In this document: positions 8,049 through 14,935 of the stretch, one piece after another | Position numbering within the stretch: position 1 is the stretch's first letter | How the letters are laid out: every line of letters begins with the position of its first letter | From: Oehlia diaphana | Lineage: Eukaryota > Glomeromycota > Glomeromycetes > Glomerales > Glomeraceae | Assembly (NCBI GenBank): GCA_003833135.1 | Contig: QZLH01000027.1 | Span: forward strand, 1 to 14,935 | DNA: 14,935 nucleotides | Direction of reading: 5' to 3' | Program-made: the position numbers and the translations under genes | Notes under the pieces: model-generated | What the model was told of the DNA's origin: nothing | Database searches by the model: none | What the model saw: the letters and a program-made list of their open reading frames with translations, nothing else

Positions 8049-8250
8049 ATATCACGTGATTTACCCTACTTTAGATAACTGTTTTTTTTGGAAATTTGTA
8101 TATAATACATATTACATGTTTTCTGCTGAATTAATAGAAATAATCTGCATGAAAATTTCCTTTTTGGGAATTTGTGTAATTTAAAATTTCAATTTTCATG
8201 AAAAATAAAATTTTCTTTTTTTTAGAAATTTGTGTAATGTCACGTGATAT
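8049..8250. repeat. 202-bp block bounded by inverted ATATCACGTGA sites
   Basis: The block starts ATATCACGTGA and ends TCACGTGATAT, an 11-base terminal inversion. Inside, AATTTGTRTAAT recurs three times (about 8092, 8169, 8226), each after a run of T. This could be a MITE or a pair of bHLH-type E-box (CACGTG) sites. CACGTG is self-complementary, so only the outer bases add evidence for inversion. A third CACGTGAT occurs at 10381. Confidence 0.4.
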
Positions 8251-8695
8251 TGCAGCATCAATCAGCCCTATTAGCCCAACTGCAACGCAATTCGGCTGAC
8301 TTGACTTGAGTATTCAAGTTAATTCAGTTCATCTTAGTTTAGCTTAACCTTTCATTAGTGTAGCTTGACTTTAGCTTCAAGTTAGACTGAACCAGACCGA
8401 TAATAACACTAGAAAAGAGTATTATTTCTAGTAGCATAGTTCAAGATAGTTAATTTTGCAACTAAGAGATTATTAATACTGGTTCATCATACCTAAAATC
8501 TTAATAAAAACCTATTTCTTTAATTGAACATTTAACGTTATTTCACATGATTATTTGTGATCAATTTAAAACTTTCTATTAAGTTAAACTCTGTCCCAGA
8601 AATTTTTTGGGCTAAGAAATTCATTTTAGCATAATATGCAATATGTATGAAATACTTTGTATATAACGTTGACAAGACCCCCAGAAAATCTTTAA
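8251..8695. other. Intergenic region with AGCTT/CTTGACTT-rich tract and hairpin
   Basis: From 8270 to 8400 variants of GCTTGACTT, AGTTTAGCTT and TTCAAGTTA alternate, including ACTTGAGTATTCAAGT, a palindrome with a four-base loop. It looks like a decayed repeat end. At 8408-8432 ACTAGAAA and TTTCTAGT form an 8-bp stem. No gene is supported. Confidence 0.35.
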
Positions 8696-9209
8696 ATCGA
8701 ATGTAAGGTAATAAATATAGTTAAAAATGATGACCTTGTATTGGTTGGAAAACATGCCAAGCCTAAATGGAAGCTGGTTAAAAATGCTTTCCATATTTTT
8801 GCAAATAGCTGTGACCCATATTGGGAGAATATCTCATTTCAAACAATAAAGGCTGAAAAAATTCCAGATATAAGCAAATTTTTCCCAAAAAGAAGCACTA
8901 TTATTGTTTTTGAAGATTTCTGTACTGAATCATCCCTTACTTTATTAATGGTCGGCATCAAAACATCTTACTAATATATGTAACTCAGAAATATCAAGCT
9001 GTACCAAAGATAATTCATGAAAATATCTCACATCTAGTCATGTTCTGAGGGAGTGGATCTAGAGAAGACATATGTAGGGTTATGCATCAATATACAGATG
9101 ATCTGAAAAAGGCATCCAAGATTATTGACAAGTATTTGCAAAATCAGAATTTTATAGTTTTTGATTTTACTAAGGCGATTGGGATACTCCTTTGAAGCTG
9201 GATGAATAG
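8696..9209 (+). pseudogene. Viral-type packaging ATPase (FtsK/HerA, poxvirus-A32-like), C-terminal part, decayed
   Basis: The first frame, with no ATG, encodes KNDDLVLVGKHAKPKWKLVK, a helical segment and STIIVFEDF, a good Walker B (hydrophobic strand, then E-D) at about 8894-8922. It fails after 8940. The next frame, from about 8968, reads LLIYVTQKYQAVPKIIHEN, then ISHLVMF, TGA (9046), GSGSRED, HQYTDDLKKASKII and FIVFDFTKA. After one more shift WDTPLKLDE-like codons end at TAG 9207. Walker B, then a strand ending in TQ, PKxI.EN..H..F and a C-terminal I-V-F-D strand is the order seen in A32-type genome-packaging ATPases of large DNA viruses and Maverick/Polinton elements. The Walker A P-loop, normally upstream, is not visible. 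Origin from an endogenised viral or Polinton-like element is inference. Confidence 0.5.
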
Positions 9210-9348
9210 AATCAGTTTTCATGGATGCCAGCTTTTTTTCTGTCTTCTGCACCTGCATCTTTAGATCTTTGATCTCATAACACATTTTCTTATTTGTATT
9301 AACCCGCTTATTGTACTCTATCAGGAAGTTTGGTAGGTGTTGATTCAT
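9034..9348 (-). CDS. Possible coiled-coil protein antisense to the ATPase 3' end
   Basis: From the ATG at 9348 the frame gives 104 residues. The first half, including NQHLPNFLIEYNKR and KKMCYEIKDLKMQVQKTEKK, is Lys/Glu-rich with heptad character and looks like a genuine coiled coil. From about 9209 downward it overlaps the ATPase remnant on the opposite strand, and that part may be an antisense shadow. It is either a convergent gene whose 3' end overlaps the ATPase or a fragment read by chance. I do not recognise a family. Confidence 0.3.
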   Translation of the reverse strand: MNQHLPNFLIEYNKRVNTNKKMCYEIKDLKMQVQKTEKKLASMKTDSIHPASKEYPNRLSKIKNYKILILQILVNNLGCLFQIICILMHNPTYVFSRSTPSEHD

Positions 9349-9389
9349 ACTGGTATACAAGTTGATCAATACCAATATGTAGATCAATG

Positions 9390-9885
9390 TGTTATATAGT
9401 ATTATTCAATGTCCATATAATAGAGTTAAGCAACACATGCGCATCAACTTACACATTTTCAACGCTATCACCAGTACCTGCCACATACTAATAGACTAAA
9501 TTCATCATTTACAAATATATGTATTCTTGCTTGGTTTAGATTTTATTATTTAAAATTTCAAACTGCAATAATTTCCCTTAATGTATTTTATTCATTCACA
9601 TGATTTTATTTATTTCATTAAGTTTATGTTAAATATTAATTTTATTAATTGTTAATCGTCCTCTAATATGAAGCTATATCAGTGACTCTATATTAACAAC
9701 TTAATTGGTTGGTTTTTTAATTAAATTTTTCTAACTGAACTCTAGCTCTTCCCTCCAACTAAAGCCAAAACCTCGATCTTAAATATCTTTTTAAATTACT
9801 GTGGTAAATTGATTATCTCTTGATTATCCATCTAAAACCATTACAATCTATCATTTTCCATCACAATTTACCATTTTCCATTATT
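9390..9885. other. AT-rich intergenic region with a dispersed short repeat
   Basis: At 9425-9470 GTTAAGCAACACATG followed by TTTTCAACGCTATCACC parallels GTTGAGCAACACATG and TTTTTCAACACTTTATACGCC at 6347-6385, suggesting two relics of one short interspersed element. Nothing else is identifiable. Confidence 0.35.
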
Positions 9886-9888
9886 TGT

Positions 9889-10120
9889 CCCGACTGTCCA
9901 TAAATTGTTCAGGCTGTCCATAAATTATTCAGACTGTCCATAAATTATTCAGATCCCATGAATTATTCAGACTGTCCATAAATTATTCAGACTATCCACA
10001 AATTATTCAGACCGTCCATAAATTACTCCATCAATTATTCAGACCATTCATAAATTACTCCATCAATTATTTAGACTTCCATAAATTACTCCATCAATTA
10101 TTTGGACTTCCATAAATTAA
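9889..10120. repeat. Minisatellite: 20-bp units followed by 32-bp units
   Basis: Six or so units of ATTATTCAGACTGTCCATAA (20 bases, with variants GGCTGTCC, CTATCCAC and one shortened TCCCATG unit) span about 9889-10012. They are followed by three 32-base units in which a 12-base block, ACTCCATCAATT, has been added inside the unit (about 10013-10110). The second array is evidently derived from the first by an internal duplication and re-amplification. Confidence 0.8.
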
Positions 10121-10629
10121 ATTTCCAAAAAATTTCCTTTAACATTATGTTATTTCATTGTCGTAATACTAATCTATTATACCAGACTAATAATAACTAC
10201 TCTAATAATATAAATAATTATAAATAACTAAGCTATAAATAAATATTACTATAAATAACTATTGTGTAACTATAATAATATATTTTTACCTATTTCGGTT
10301 AAATATTCTTCCATCGGCTGAATGTTTATTCATGTTCCATTCGGTATATTATTCATCCTCTGGGTAATTATTCTTTCGACCACGTGATTATCTTGATATC
10401 TAGGGTTATAATGCTGATAGTTGTTTGACGTGTTATATACTGTTGTTTGATGCCATATACAAACGTATATTGTAAGTTGTAACAATGGACAATCATATTT
10501 ATATAAATGTCATGCATCATTTTTGTAATGAAAATCATACCACCTTACAAGTGCAAGGTCAAAAGATGAATAACTTTTAATTTCAACGTTAGTTAATATA
10601 TGAAACTAATTATTTGACATCATCAGTTA
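10121..10629. other. Intergenic region, possible LTR or promoter-like remnant
   Basis: From 10285 to 10440 the sequence is more complex than its surroundings: TTCGGTTAAATATTCTTCC, CATTCGG, CACGTG (10381-10386) and ATCTAGGGTTATAATGC. A TATATAAAT string follows at about 10500. This could be a solo LTR or old promoter, but no paired copy exists in the window. The 10180-10280 part is a TAAATAACTA-rich low-complexity tract. Confidence 0.3.
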
Positions 10630-10654
10630 TTAATATGATAAAATTATTAGTGTC

Positions 10655-10898
10655 TAAGGTTGCTTGTCTAAACCTCTTCAAAATCCTACGATTAGTTTCG
10701 TCAAAATTTTACTATAGATTTATTATATTTTTGACAGAGTTTCAGCAGTTTCGGCATTTATAATAAGTTTCGGCAGTTTCACCTTTCTCCAGAGTTTCAC
10801 CAGTTTTTTAATATAACTTTAATATAGTTTTGGCAGAATTTCGCTTTTCGGCAAAACGCCATCTTGCCTAAACCTTTAGGTTTCGGCAAGCAACCTTA
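10655..10898. mobile_element. 244-bp hAT-type MITE with perfect 8-bp target-site duplication
   Basis: The ends are TAAGGTTGCTTGTCTAAACCT on the left and, read inward on the right, TAAGGTTGCTTGCCGAAACCT (19 of 21 identical). TTAGTGTC occurs directly before (10647-10654) and directly after (10899-10906) the element. An exact 8-bp duplication and ends starting TAAGG fit the hAT superfamily. Inside, TTTCGGCA appears four times and GTTTCAGCAG/GTTTCACC variants fill the rest, likely repeated transposase-binding sites. It has no coding capacity. It has split the tail of the decayed minus-strand gene at 10899-11304; removing it and one TSD copy restores continuous flanking sequence. Confidence 0.9.
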
Positions 10899-11304
10899 TT
10901 AGTGTCATTAGTAAGTGAAATACTGCATCTTCGTATGTATTATAGTCTTCTGACTCCTCCTCACTCATATTAATTGACACGTTACTAAATGATGATTCAT
11001 TATAATATCTACTTGTTGCTCTAATATAATCTTTACTAGGAGTAATATTAGTATAGCTACACCATCTAATTTAGCATTTTTCACATCAGTTAAGTCTTCA
11101 CAAAGGTCAAAAAATTCGTATAAAATGTTCTAAAGCCATTAAAGCTTCATCGGCCAATGCATTGTTTAGTGTGTAATTATCAAAAAATTTATCAAAATCT
11201 CTCAACAAAAATGTGCCTAATAGACTATTTATTAAAGTTTTTTGTTGGCAGCAATCAACAGATGTATGCTTGCGCAAGTATTTAATTGTTGATTTATGAT
11301 AAAC
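10899..11304 (-). pseudogene. Decayed gene of unknown family, exon fragment broken by a MITE
   Basis: Three minus-strand frames join. The first, 11304..11107, reads YHKSTIKYLRKHTSVDCCQQ, LLGTFLLRDFDKFFDNYTLN and ADEALMALEHFIRIF. A one-base slip in a T6 run (11109-11114) shifts to FFDLCEDLTDVKNAKLDGVA. A further shift gives NITPSKDYIRATSRYYNES and SINMSEEESEDYNTYEDAVF up to the hAT MITE. The first codon follows TTATAG, a likely splice acceptor, so this is an internal exon. The mix of a basic start, a helical middle and an acidic, Ser-rich tail looks like a repeat-encoded protein. No catalytic motif is visible and I cannot name it. Confidence 0.45.
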
Positions 11305-11823
11305 CTATAAGCAATAATACTAGCAATTTAATTCGTGATTCGCCAATCAGTAATATAATGTTCTCAGTGTAACATGAGGCAAAAATTTTGCCAATTACTA
11401 ATTAATGCTGGAAAATTATGAAAATTAGCCAATAAGTAACACAAATTTATATGCAATTTTCAGCCACTTTCTTTTTGTAAATACGTTACCATAATCATAT
11501 ATTTCAATCAAAATAACTTTTTGATAATTTTGTTTTTAATTTCAAAAGGTTTATTAGTGGACAATATCAGATTGTTGCCTCTAATATATAGGCTCTTTCA
11601 TAATTTTGATCTTTACAATTTTGGGGTTATATTTTAGTAAACTTGTTCTAATAATAAAAAAAAAGATAAAAAAGTCATATTTTGTTTATTTTTGGCAAAT
11701 TTTTATTAAAATTGCTAAAAGATTTCATATTATCAAAAAAGGTATTTTTCATTGTAGCAAAACTATTGATAACCAATTTTAAAATGTAAAATTTATTACA
11801 ATCTTTTATTCGCAATTTATTTA
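11305..11823. other. AT-rich region with GGCAAAAATTTTGCC palindrome
   Basis: Just upstream (minus sense) of the preceding exon lies a segment with TTGGCGAATCACGAATTAA and a perfect 15-base palindrome, GGCAAAAATTTTGCC, at about 11371-11385. ATTGGC recurs three times on the minus strand. It may be intron plus an old insertion. The minus-strand frame at 11675-11896 is mostly an out-of-frame reading of the next gene's end. Confidence 0.3.
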
Positions 11824-12139
11824 TCAATGCATTTTTTCTTTTAAAAACCATTCTGCATGTTCTTTTTTTGATAAACTTCAATATCTGATAATCCAATTTT
11901 CTATTATTTTTAGAGAAGGTATCACTTCAGTTGTAATTTCGCCATTCTCTGTTATTTCTTTCAACCCATCCAGCATATCCTTTGCAGTGTATCGATCACT
12001 AGGATCACATTGTCCAATCATAAAAAAGTGAGTTAACGCTATTACTACTTCTTTTACTAGTCTTTTTCTACTGCCTTTTTTACCATATTTCTGATTGCAT
12101 TTAAGTGCCCATCCAAGTTATAGGTGAAATATTTGATTC

Positions 12140-12208
12140 CTATTATATTTTAAAAGTTTTTGAGCATTTGTTCAATTATTTTACATAATAAATCCAATTT
12201 TTACTCAC
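12140..12208 (-). other. 69-bp intron
   Basis: The donor is GTGAGT and the acceptor ATAATAG. The flanking frames fuse exactly (…SKTDIV-E-NQIFHL…). Size and sites are typical of fungal introns. Confidence 0.65.
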
Positions 12209-12384
12209 TCAACTATATCTGTTTTTGAGAAATCTTCTCTTGATTTTTCACCAATTTGTGATTCTTCTCCTATTTCTTGCTTTAATAAATTCACCAATTC
12301 ACCTCATCCCATACCAATATCAAAATGAATATTTTTTCTATTCAATTCATATTTTAATTTATCAACTGTCCATCTTCTTAAATC

Positions 12385-12496
12385 CTAATGATTAGTATTT
12401 ATCACTACCAAATGAAAATTGTTCAAATGAAATCATACAATAAGTATGATCTATTAAGTTAAAATACCATTAATGCCATTGAAAAAATAAGCTTAC
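12385..12496 (-). other. 112-bp intron
   Basis: The donor is CAG|GTAAGC. A TACTAAT branch site lies 6 bases before the acceptor CATTAG. The sites are near-consensus, but exon phases differ by one base, so an indel has occurred in a flanking exon. Confidence 0.6.
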
Positions 12497-12700
12497 CTGA
12501 AGCTCGATATATTGGCATTGTCCATTTTAAAGAAGTCTTGGAATGTTCACCCACCATTGGTTCAGGCTGTACAAGTTCTGTTTTAGTTAACTTACTCACA
12601 GAAAAAGTCTAAAACAACTCAGATTCTGTGTAACTAAAATTTCAAAATGTGATATCTCAGTCAATATTACACCTAAAAAGATGAATTATATATTAAAATG

Positions 12701-12719
12701 TTCGTCTCATTGAGACGAA
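12701..12719. repeat. 19-bp perfect palindrome
   Basis: TTCGTCTCATTGAGACGAA: nine-base arms around a single T. It lies about 60 bases upstream of the three-exon remnant on its 5' side. It could be a dimeric regulator site, or part of a repeated element with the following sequence (ATCTAACAAGCAAATGATC). Confidence 0.5.
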
Positions 12720-12827
12720 TCTAACAAGCAAATGATCATTAAAATCCAATCACTAGATCCCGAGATAGTAAAATTTGAGTTTAATATACAGAGATGATAT
12801 AAATAATTTGCCTGTATTACTTCTACA

Positions 12828-12872
12828 ATTTGATGCATTGATAAGAAGTTGGTGAACACGGTGTCAGGCTTG
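12828..12872 (-). other. Candidate downstream exon or duplicated exon edge of the 13048-13664 gene
   Basis: The minus-strand frame KPDTVFTNFLSMHQIVEVIQ begins AAGCCTGACACCGTGTTCACC, close to AAGCCTGGACACAGTGTTTA at the end of the upstream gene (about 13097-13122). This could be a duplicated exon edge or an alternative 3' exon after an ATTAAG acceptor. The segment between (12873-13047) shows nothing identifiable. Confidence 0.25.
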
Positions 12873-13047
12873 ACTTAATTGCACAAAAAAAAAGAATTAA
12901 TCACATGGTATAGTAGTCAGCAAATTAGCTATGTTTTTTATTCGTACTATTTTTTATGATGTTCAGAAAAAAAGACTTGGTAGTAAATATTAGTGTATGC
13001 AGAATACATTTTAAAATAAGAGTGTTATGCTAACTGCAAATGCTATA

Positions 13048-13664
13048 TTAATATATGTTTGAAAATACATATGTAAGAAATACTATTTTTCTAATAGTAG
13101 AGTTTAAACACTGTGTCCAGGCTTCATCTTTAGTTAGATTTAAGATGAAACCTGGAGGGATGGATTTTATCTGTGCTATTTTCTCTTTGCCTATACTATT
13201 AAAAAGCTTATAAACCTTTTCATATCTCTCCAGCTTTTTCTGCAAAGTTTTGTCAGAACATTTTGTCTTAGGAATCGCTTCTCTAACCTCACTTTTGTCT
13301 AATGTTAGGGATCCATCCTTGTCATATTTAAGTTTTAATTCTTTGTATCGTTTAAATACAGCTTTCCCAAAATTAAAATAGTTGTAAATAAGACCTCAAG
13401 ATGCACCTTTGTTTTTAGTTTTAGCATTATCAATCTTATCGGAAAGTTGCAAAAAAATACTGGTTGCACTTTCATTTGCTTTTTCCAAGTTCTCTCCAAT
13501 AGTGAGAATGGGTGTATCAGCTAATAATTCTTTGATAAGCTTCTTCCACCAGTTTTTTTCACTTTCTTGCTAGATGATTTTTTGGTAAATGCAGATGATA
13601 CTCTAGTACATTATTTCTGCATAGTACTTGGCTCTGCTGGAGTTTCTATATTGTCAATTTCCAT
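13048..13664 (-). pseudogene. Decayed Lys/Glu-rich helical protein, mobile-element associated
   Basis: It starts at an ATG (13664: MEIDNIETPAEPSTMQK), has TAA at 13611, continues VSSAFTKKSSSKKVKKTGGR, shifts frame near 13540, then reads LIKELLADTPILTIGENLEK, ANESATSIFLQLSDKIDN, a TGA (13396) and LIYNYFNFGKAVFKRYKELK, followed by SEVREAIPKTKCSDKTLQKK and YKLFNSIGKEKIAQIKSIPP. It stops at TAA 13048 after an AT-rich tail that looks like read-through. A disordered Ser/Lys N-terminus followed by several amphipathic helices and a KxERxxKVYKLFxSIGxxKI block suggests a DNA-associated accessory protein. The family is not named here; high copy number is expected but not tested. The gene lies 5' of, and on the same strand as, the three-exon remnant, so the two may be parts of one element. 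Confidence 0.5.
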
Positions 13665-13778
13665 ATTAGTGATAGATATATAGGACACAGCTTTCGTGGA
13701 TTATCAATACAGTTGTAATGGACGATATGTTTGCAGGTTAAGTATACAAGAGGTTAGTGGTTAGATCCGTGGATGACC

Positions 13779-14454
13779 TAAAACTCTAAATGGTCCAGAT
13801 TGGTCTGGGTTGAGGAGTAACCTGGGACCGGACTGAAAAATTAGTTCATTTCAGTCTGGTCTGGTTTATATTAAAAGGAGAATCCAGGACCAGACTGGAC
13901 TGGACCAGTTATTTTGGTCTGGTCTGGTCCAGTCCTATAATAAAAAAACGTTGCGCATTTTTTTTATAATAATATATTAAAAAAAATGTTTTTGCAACGT
14001 TTTTTCATTAAATTAATTAAAAAAATATTTTTCTAATTAAAATTACTTTGAAAAAACGTTTTCGCAACGTTTTTTCATTAAATTAATTGAGGAAAACGTT
14101 TTTCTAGTTAAAATTACTTTGAAAAAACGTTGTGAAAACGTTTTTTCTATAATAATTAAAAAAAATGTTGCGTAAACGTTTTTTTATAATAAGATATTAA
14201 AAAAAACGTTTTGCAACGTTTTTTTTATTTAATAATTACAATCGCAACAGTTTTAATATAAAACCATTGCGAAAATGTTTATTTGGTCCAGTCCAGTCCA
14301 ATCCATAAAATTTAGTCTGGATTAGATTTATAATCCGAAACTGAACCAGACCAAAATGAATATTTTGGTCCAGGTTGAAGCATCAACCTGGACTGGACCA
14401 ATCTGAATTTTTGGTCTGGATTGCTGAATTAGGACCAGACCGATTAGAGCTTTA
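13779..14454. mobile_element. 676-bp hAT-type non-autonomous element with 8-bp target-site duplication
   Basis: GGATGACC is present on both sides (13771-13778 and 14455-14462). The ends are TAAAACTCTAAATGGTCCAG on the left and, read inward, TAAAGCTCTAATCGGTCTGG on the right (16 of 20 identical). Both flanks (about 13795-13935 and 14280-14450) are packed with GGTCTGG/GGTCCAG/CCAGACC strings, like repeated subterminal transposase-binding sites. The core (about 13945-14275) consists of AACGTT-rich repeats. It has no ORF. Superfamily assignment to hAT rests on the 8-bp duplication and TAAAR ends. Confidence 0.8.
13945..14275. repeat. AACGTT-rich tandem repeat, unit about 70 bp
   Basis: GCAACGTTTTTTCATTAAAT begins at 13994 and again at 14064, exactly 70 bases apart, each followed by TTAATT, a TTTTTCTARTTAAAATTAC block and GAAAAAACGTT. 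Degenerate partial units lie on both sides. AACGTT, itself a palindrome, occurs about ten times, so single strands can fold extensively. Confidence 0.7.
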
Positions 14455-14462
14455 GGATGACC

Positions 14463-14660
14463 CATCCAGATACTTATACAGATATACAAATATTCAGATG
14501 ATAATTTTTAGCCACAGATAAATTTTACAGATTTTATGGATATTTTCAGATATTTTTGGATAAATTTGTATATTTATTTTATTTCTAAAAGAGTAGTAGG
14601 ACCAAGGCAGTACAAATAATAGAAAAAAGAAATTCTAATGTTAAACAAAAGCGTCTAAAT
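14463..14660. other. Spacer with CAGATA-rich tract
   Basis: CAGATA, TTCAGAT and GGATA variants recur between 14465 and 14560 without a clear period. No gene is seen. Confidence 0.3.
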
Positions 14661-14669
14661 CTAAAATAT

Positions 14670-14840
14670 GTGTCTAGCCAGGCTCCGTCATCCCTTACGG
14701 GACCTCACCCTTCGATTAAAGAGTAGACCATGCCTCAGTGAAACTACGCCAAAAAGGTATGATCAAGCGCACTGGGAAAAAAAATAAGGATTTCAACTGG
14801 GACAAGCCCCTCTAAAAGCAACGGGCTTATAGAGTAGAAA
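14670..14840. other. GC-richer non-coding module, possible SINE or element leader
   Basis: The base composition changes sharply (TAGCCAGGCTCCGTCATCCC … GGTATGATCAAGCGCACTGGG … AACGGGCTTA). There is no ORF. TAGCCAGGC near 14672 matches 8 of 9 bases of a tRNA box A (TRGCNNARY). CCTTCGATT about 40 bases on resembles the core of box B only partly. AAGCCC and GGGCTT near 14803-14829 can pair. It could be a tRNA-derived SINE or the untranslated leader of a retroelement. I cannot decide which. Confidence 0.35.
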
Positions 14841-14897
14841 TAAAAATTATATACTGCTACATAGAATAATACAAATCGGGAAGACTATCCATAATAG

Positions 14898-14935
14898 CAC
14901 TACACCAATTTTCGCAACAGAGACAAAATTTCTGC
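14898..14935 (+). mobile_element. Possible CACTA (EnSpm) transposon terminus, cut by the window edge
   Basis: The sequence CACTACACCAATTTTCGCAA starts here and runs to the edge. CACTA-superfamily elements begin CACTA, often CACTACA. The opposite end and the 3-bp target duplication lie outside the window, so this rests on the terminal string alone. Confidence 0.3.

Larger units (their letters stand above)
11824..12640 (-). pseudogene. Three-exon decayed gene with SAP-like segment and conserved C-terminal domain
   Basis: Exon A (about 12640..12497) reads ESELF, TAG, then TELVQPEPMVGEHSKTSLKW and TMPIYRAS up to a CAG|GTAAGC donor. Exon B (12384..12209) reads LRRWTVDKLKYELNRKNIHF, a TGA and ELVNLLKQEIGEESQIGEKS. 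Exon C (12139..11824) reads LGWALKCNQKYGKKGSRKRL, VVIALTHFFMIGQCDPSDRY and TAKDMLDGLKEITENGEITT, then ENWIIRY, TGA, EHAEWFLKEKMH and TGA. Exon B to C splices in frame; A to B needs a one-base correction. The W-xxx-KLKxEL…ELVxLLKxEI run is SAP-like, a helix pair that binds DNA. The C-terminal block (basic helix, DRYTAKDM, GEI, ENWI) looks like a DNA-binding or transposon-associated domain, unnamed here. At least three stops and one frameshift mean it is dead or a very old copy. Confidence 0.55.

Noticed and set aside
8702..8722. Very short intron (GTAAGG…ATATAG) before the ATPase frame
   Set aside because: At about 18 bases it is far below any functional intron length.
9889..10120. CRISPR array
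   Set aside because: The repeats are directly tandem with no unique spacers, and the genome is eukaryotic. It is a minisatellite.
11675..11896. 73-codon minus-strand frame as a separate gene
   Set aside because: Its first part is an out-of-frame reading of the three-exon remnant's C-terminus, and the rest is AT-rich low complexity.
14670..14760. Functional tRNA gene
   Set aside because: Box B is poor and no acceptor stem or cloverleaf can be drawn. At most it is a tRNA-derived relic.

Overview
The window looks like repeat-rich, very AT-rich nuclear DNA of a fungus, most likely an arbuscular mycorrhizal fungus (Glomeromycotina, Rhizophagus-like). This rests on short GT..AG introns with CTAAY-type branch sites, abundant decayed hAT, Mutator and Ty3/gypsy coding remnants, and the general style of the low-complexity spacers. 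The species call is inference. There is no sign of bacterial gene organisation: no operons, no ribosome-binding sites and no long intact ORFs.

Left part (1-4460): the 3' end of a Ty3/gypsy polyprotein; a small spliced coiled-coil gene on the minus strand that may be intact, with a TATA-like box and a textbook heat-shock element upstream; a decayed hAT transposase on the plus strand; coding scraps; a 218-bp almost fully palindromic MITE flanked by TA; and a decayed basic protein on the minus strand.

Middle (4455-9390): a broken acidic, Trp-rich minus-strand protein; a 1.3-kb decayed plus-strand gene (4983-6314) readable through three frames; a Mutator-like transposase tail with a SWIM zinc finger; an 0.8-kb non-autonomous element (7137-7952) with its own end sequence repeated upstream; a 202-bp block bounded by inverted CACGTG sites; and the C-terminal half of a viral-type (FtsK/HerA, A32-like) packaging ATPase, which suggests an endogenised Maverick/Polinton or large-DNA-virus-like element.

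Right part (9390-14935): a 20-bp minisatellite that switches to a 32-bp unit; a 244-bp hAT-type MITE with a perfect 8-bp target duplication sitting inside a decayed minus-strand gene; two more decayed minus-strand genes, one with two well-formed introns and a SAP-like segment; a 676-bp hAT-type element with 8-bp duplications and AACGTT-rich 70-bp internal repeats; a GC-richer conserved-looking module; and a possible CACTA element terminus at the right edge.

Nearly every coding region carries stops and frameshifts. Several in-frame stops are one substitution away from Arg or Gln codons (CGA to TGA, CAA to TAA), as expected for C-to-T decay. The window is best read as a layered graveyard of mobile elements with one or two possibly live small genes. 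Family names below come from motif recognition, not from database searches.
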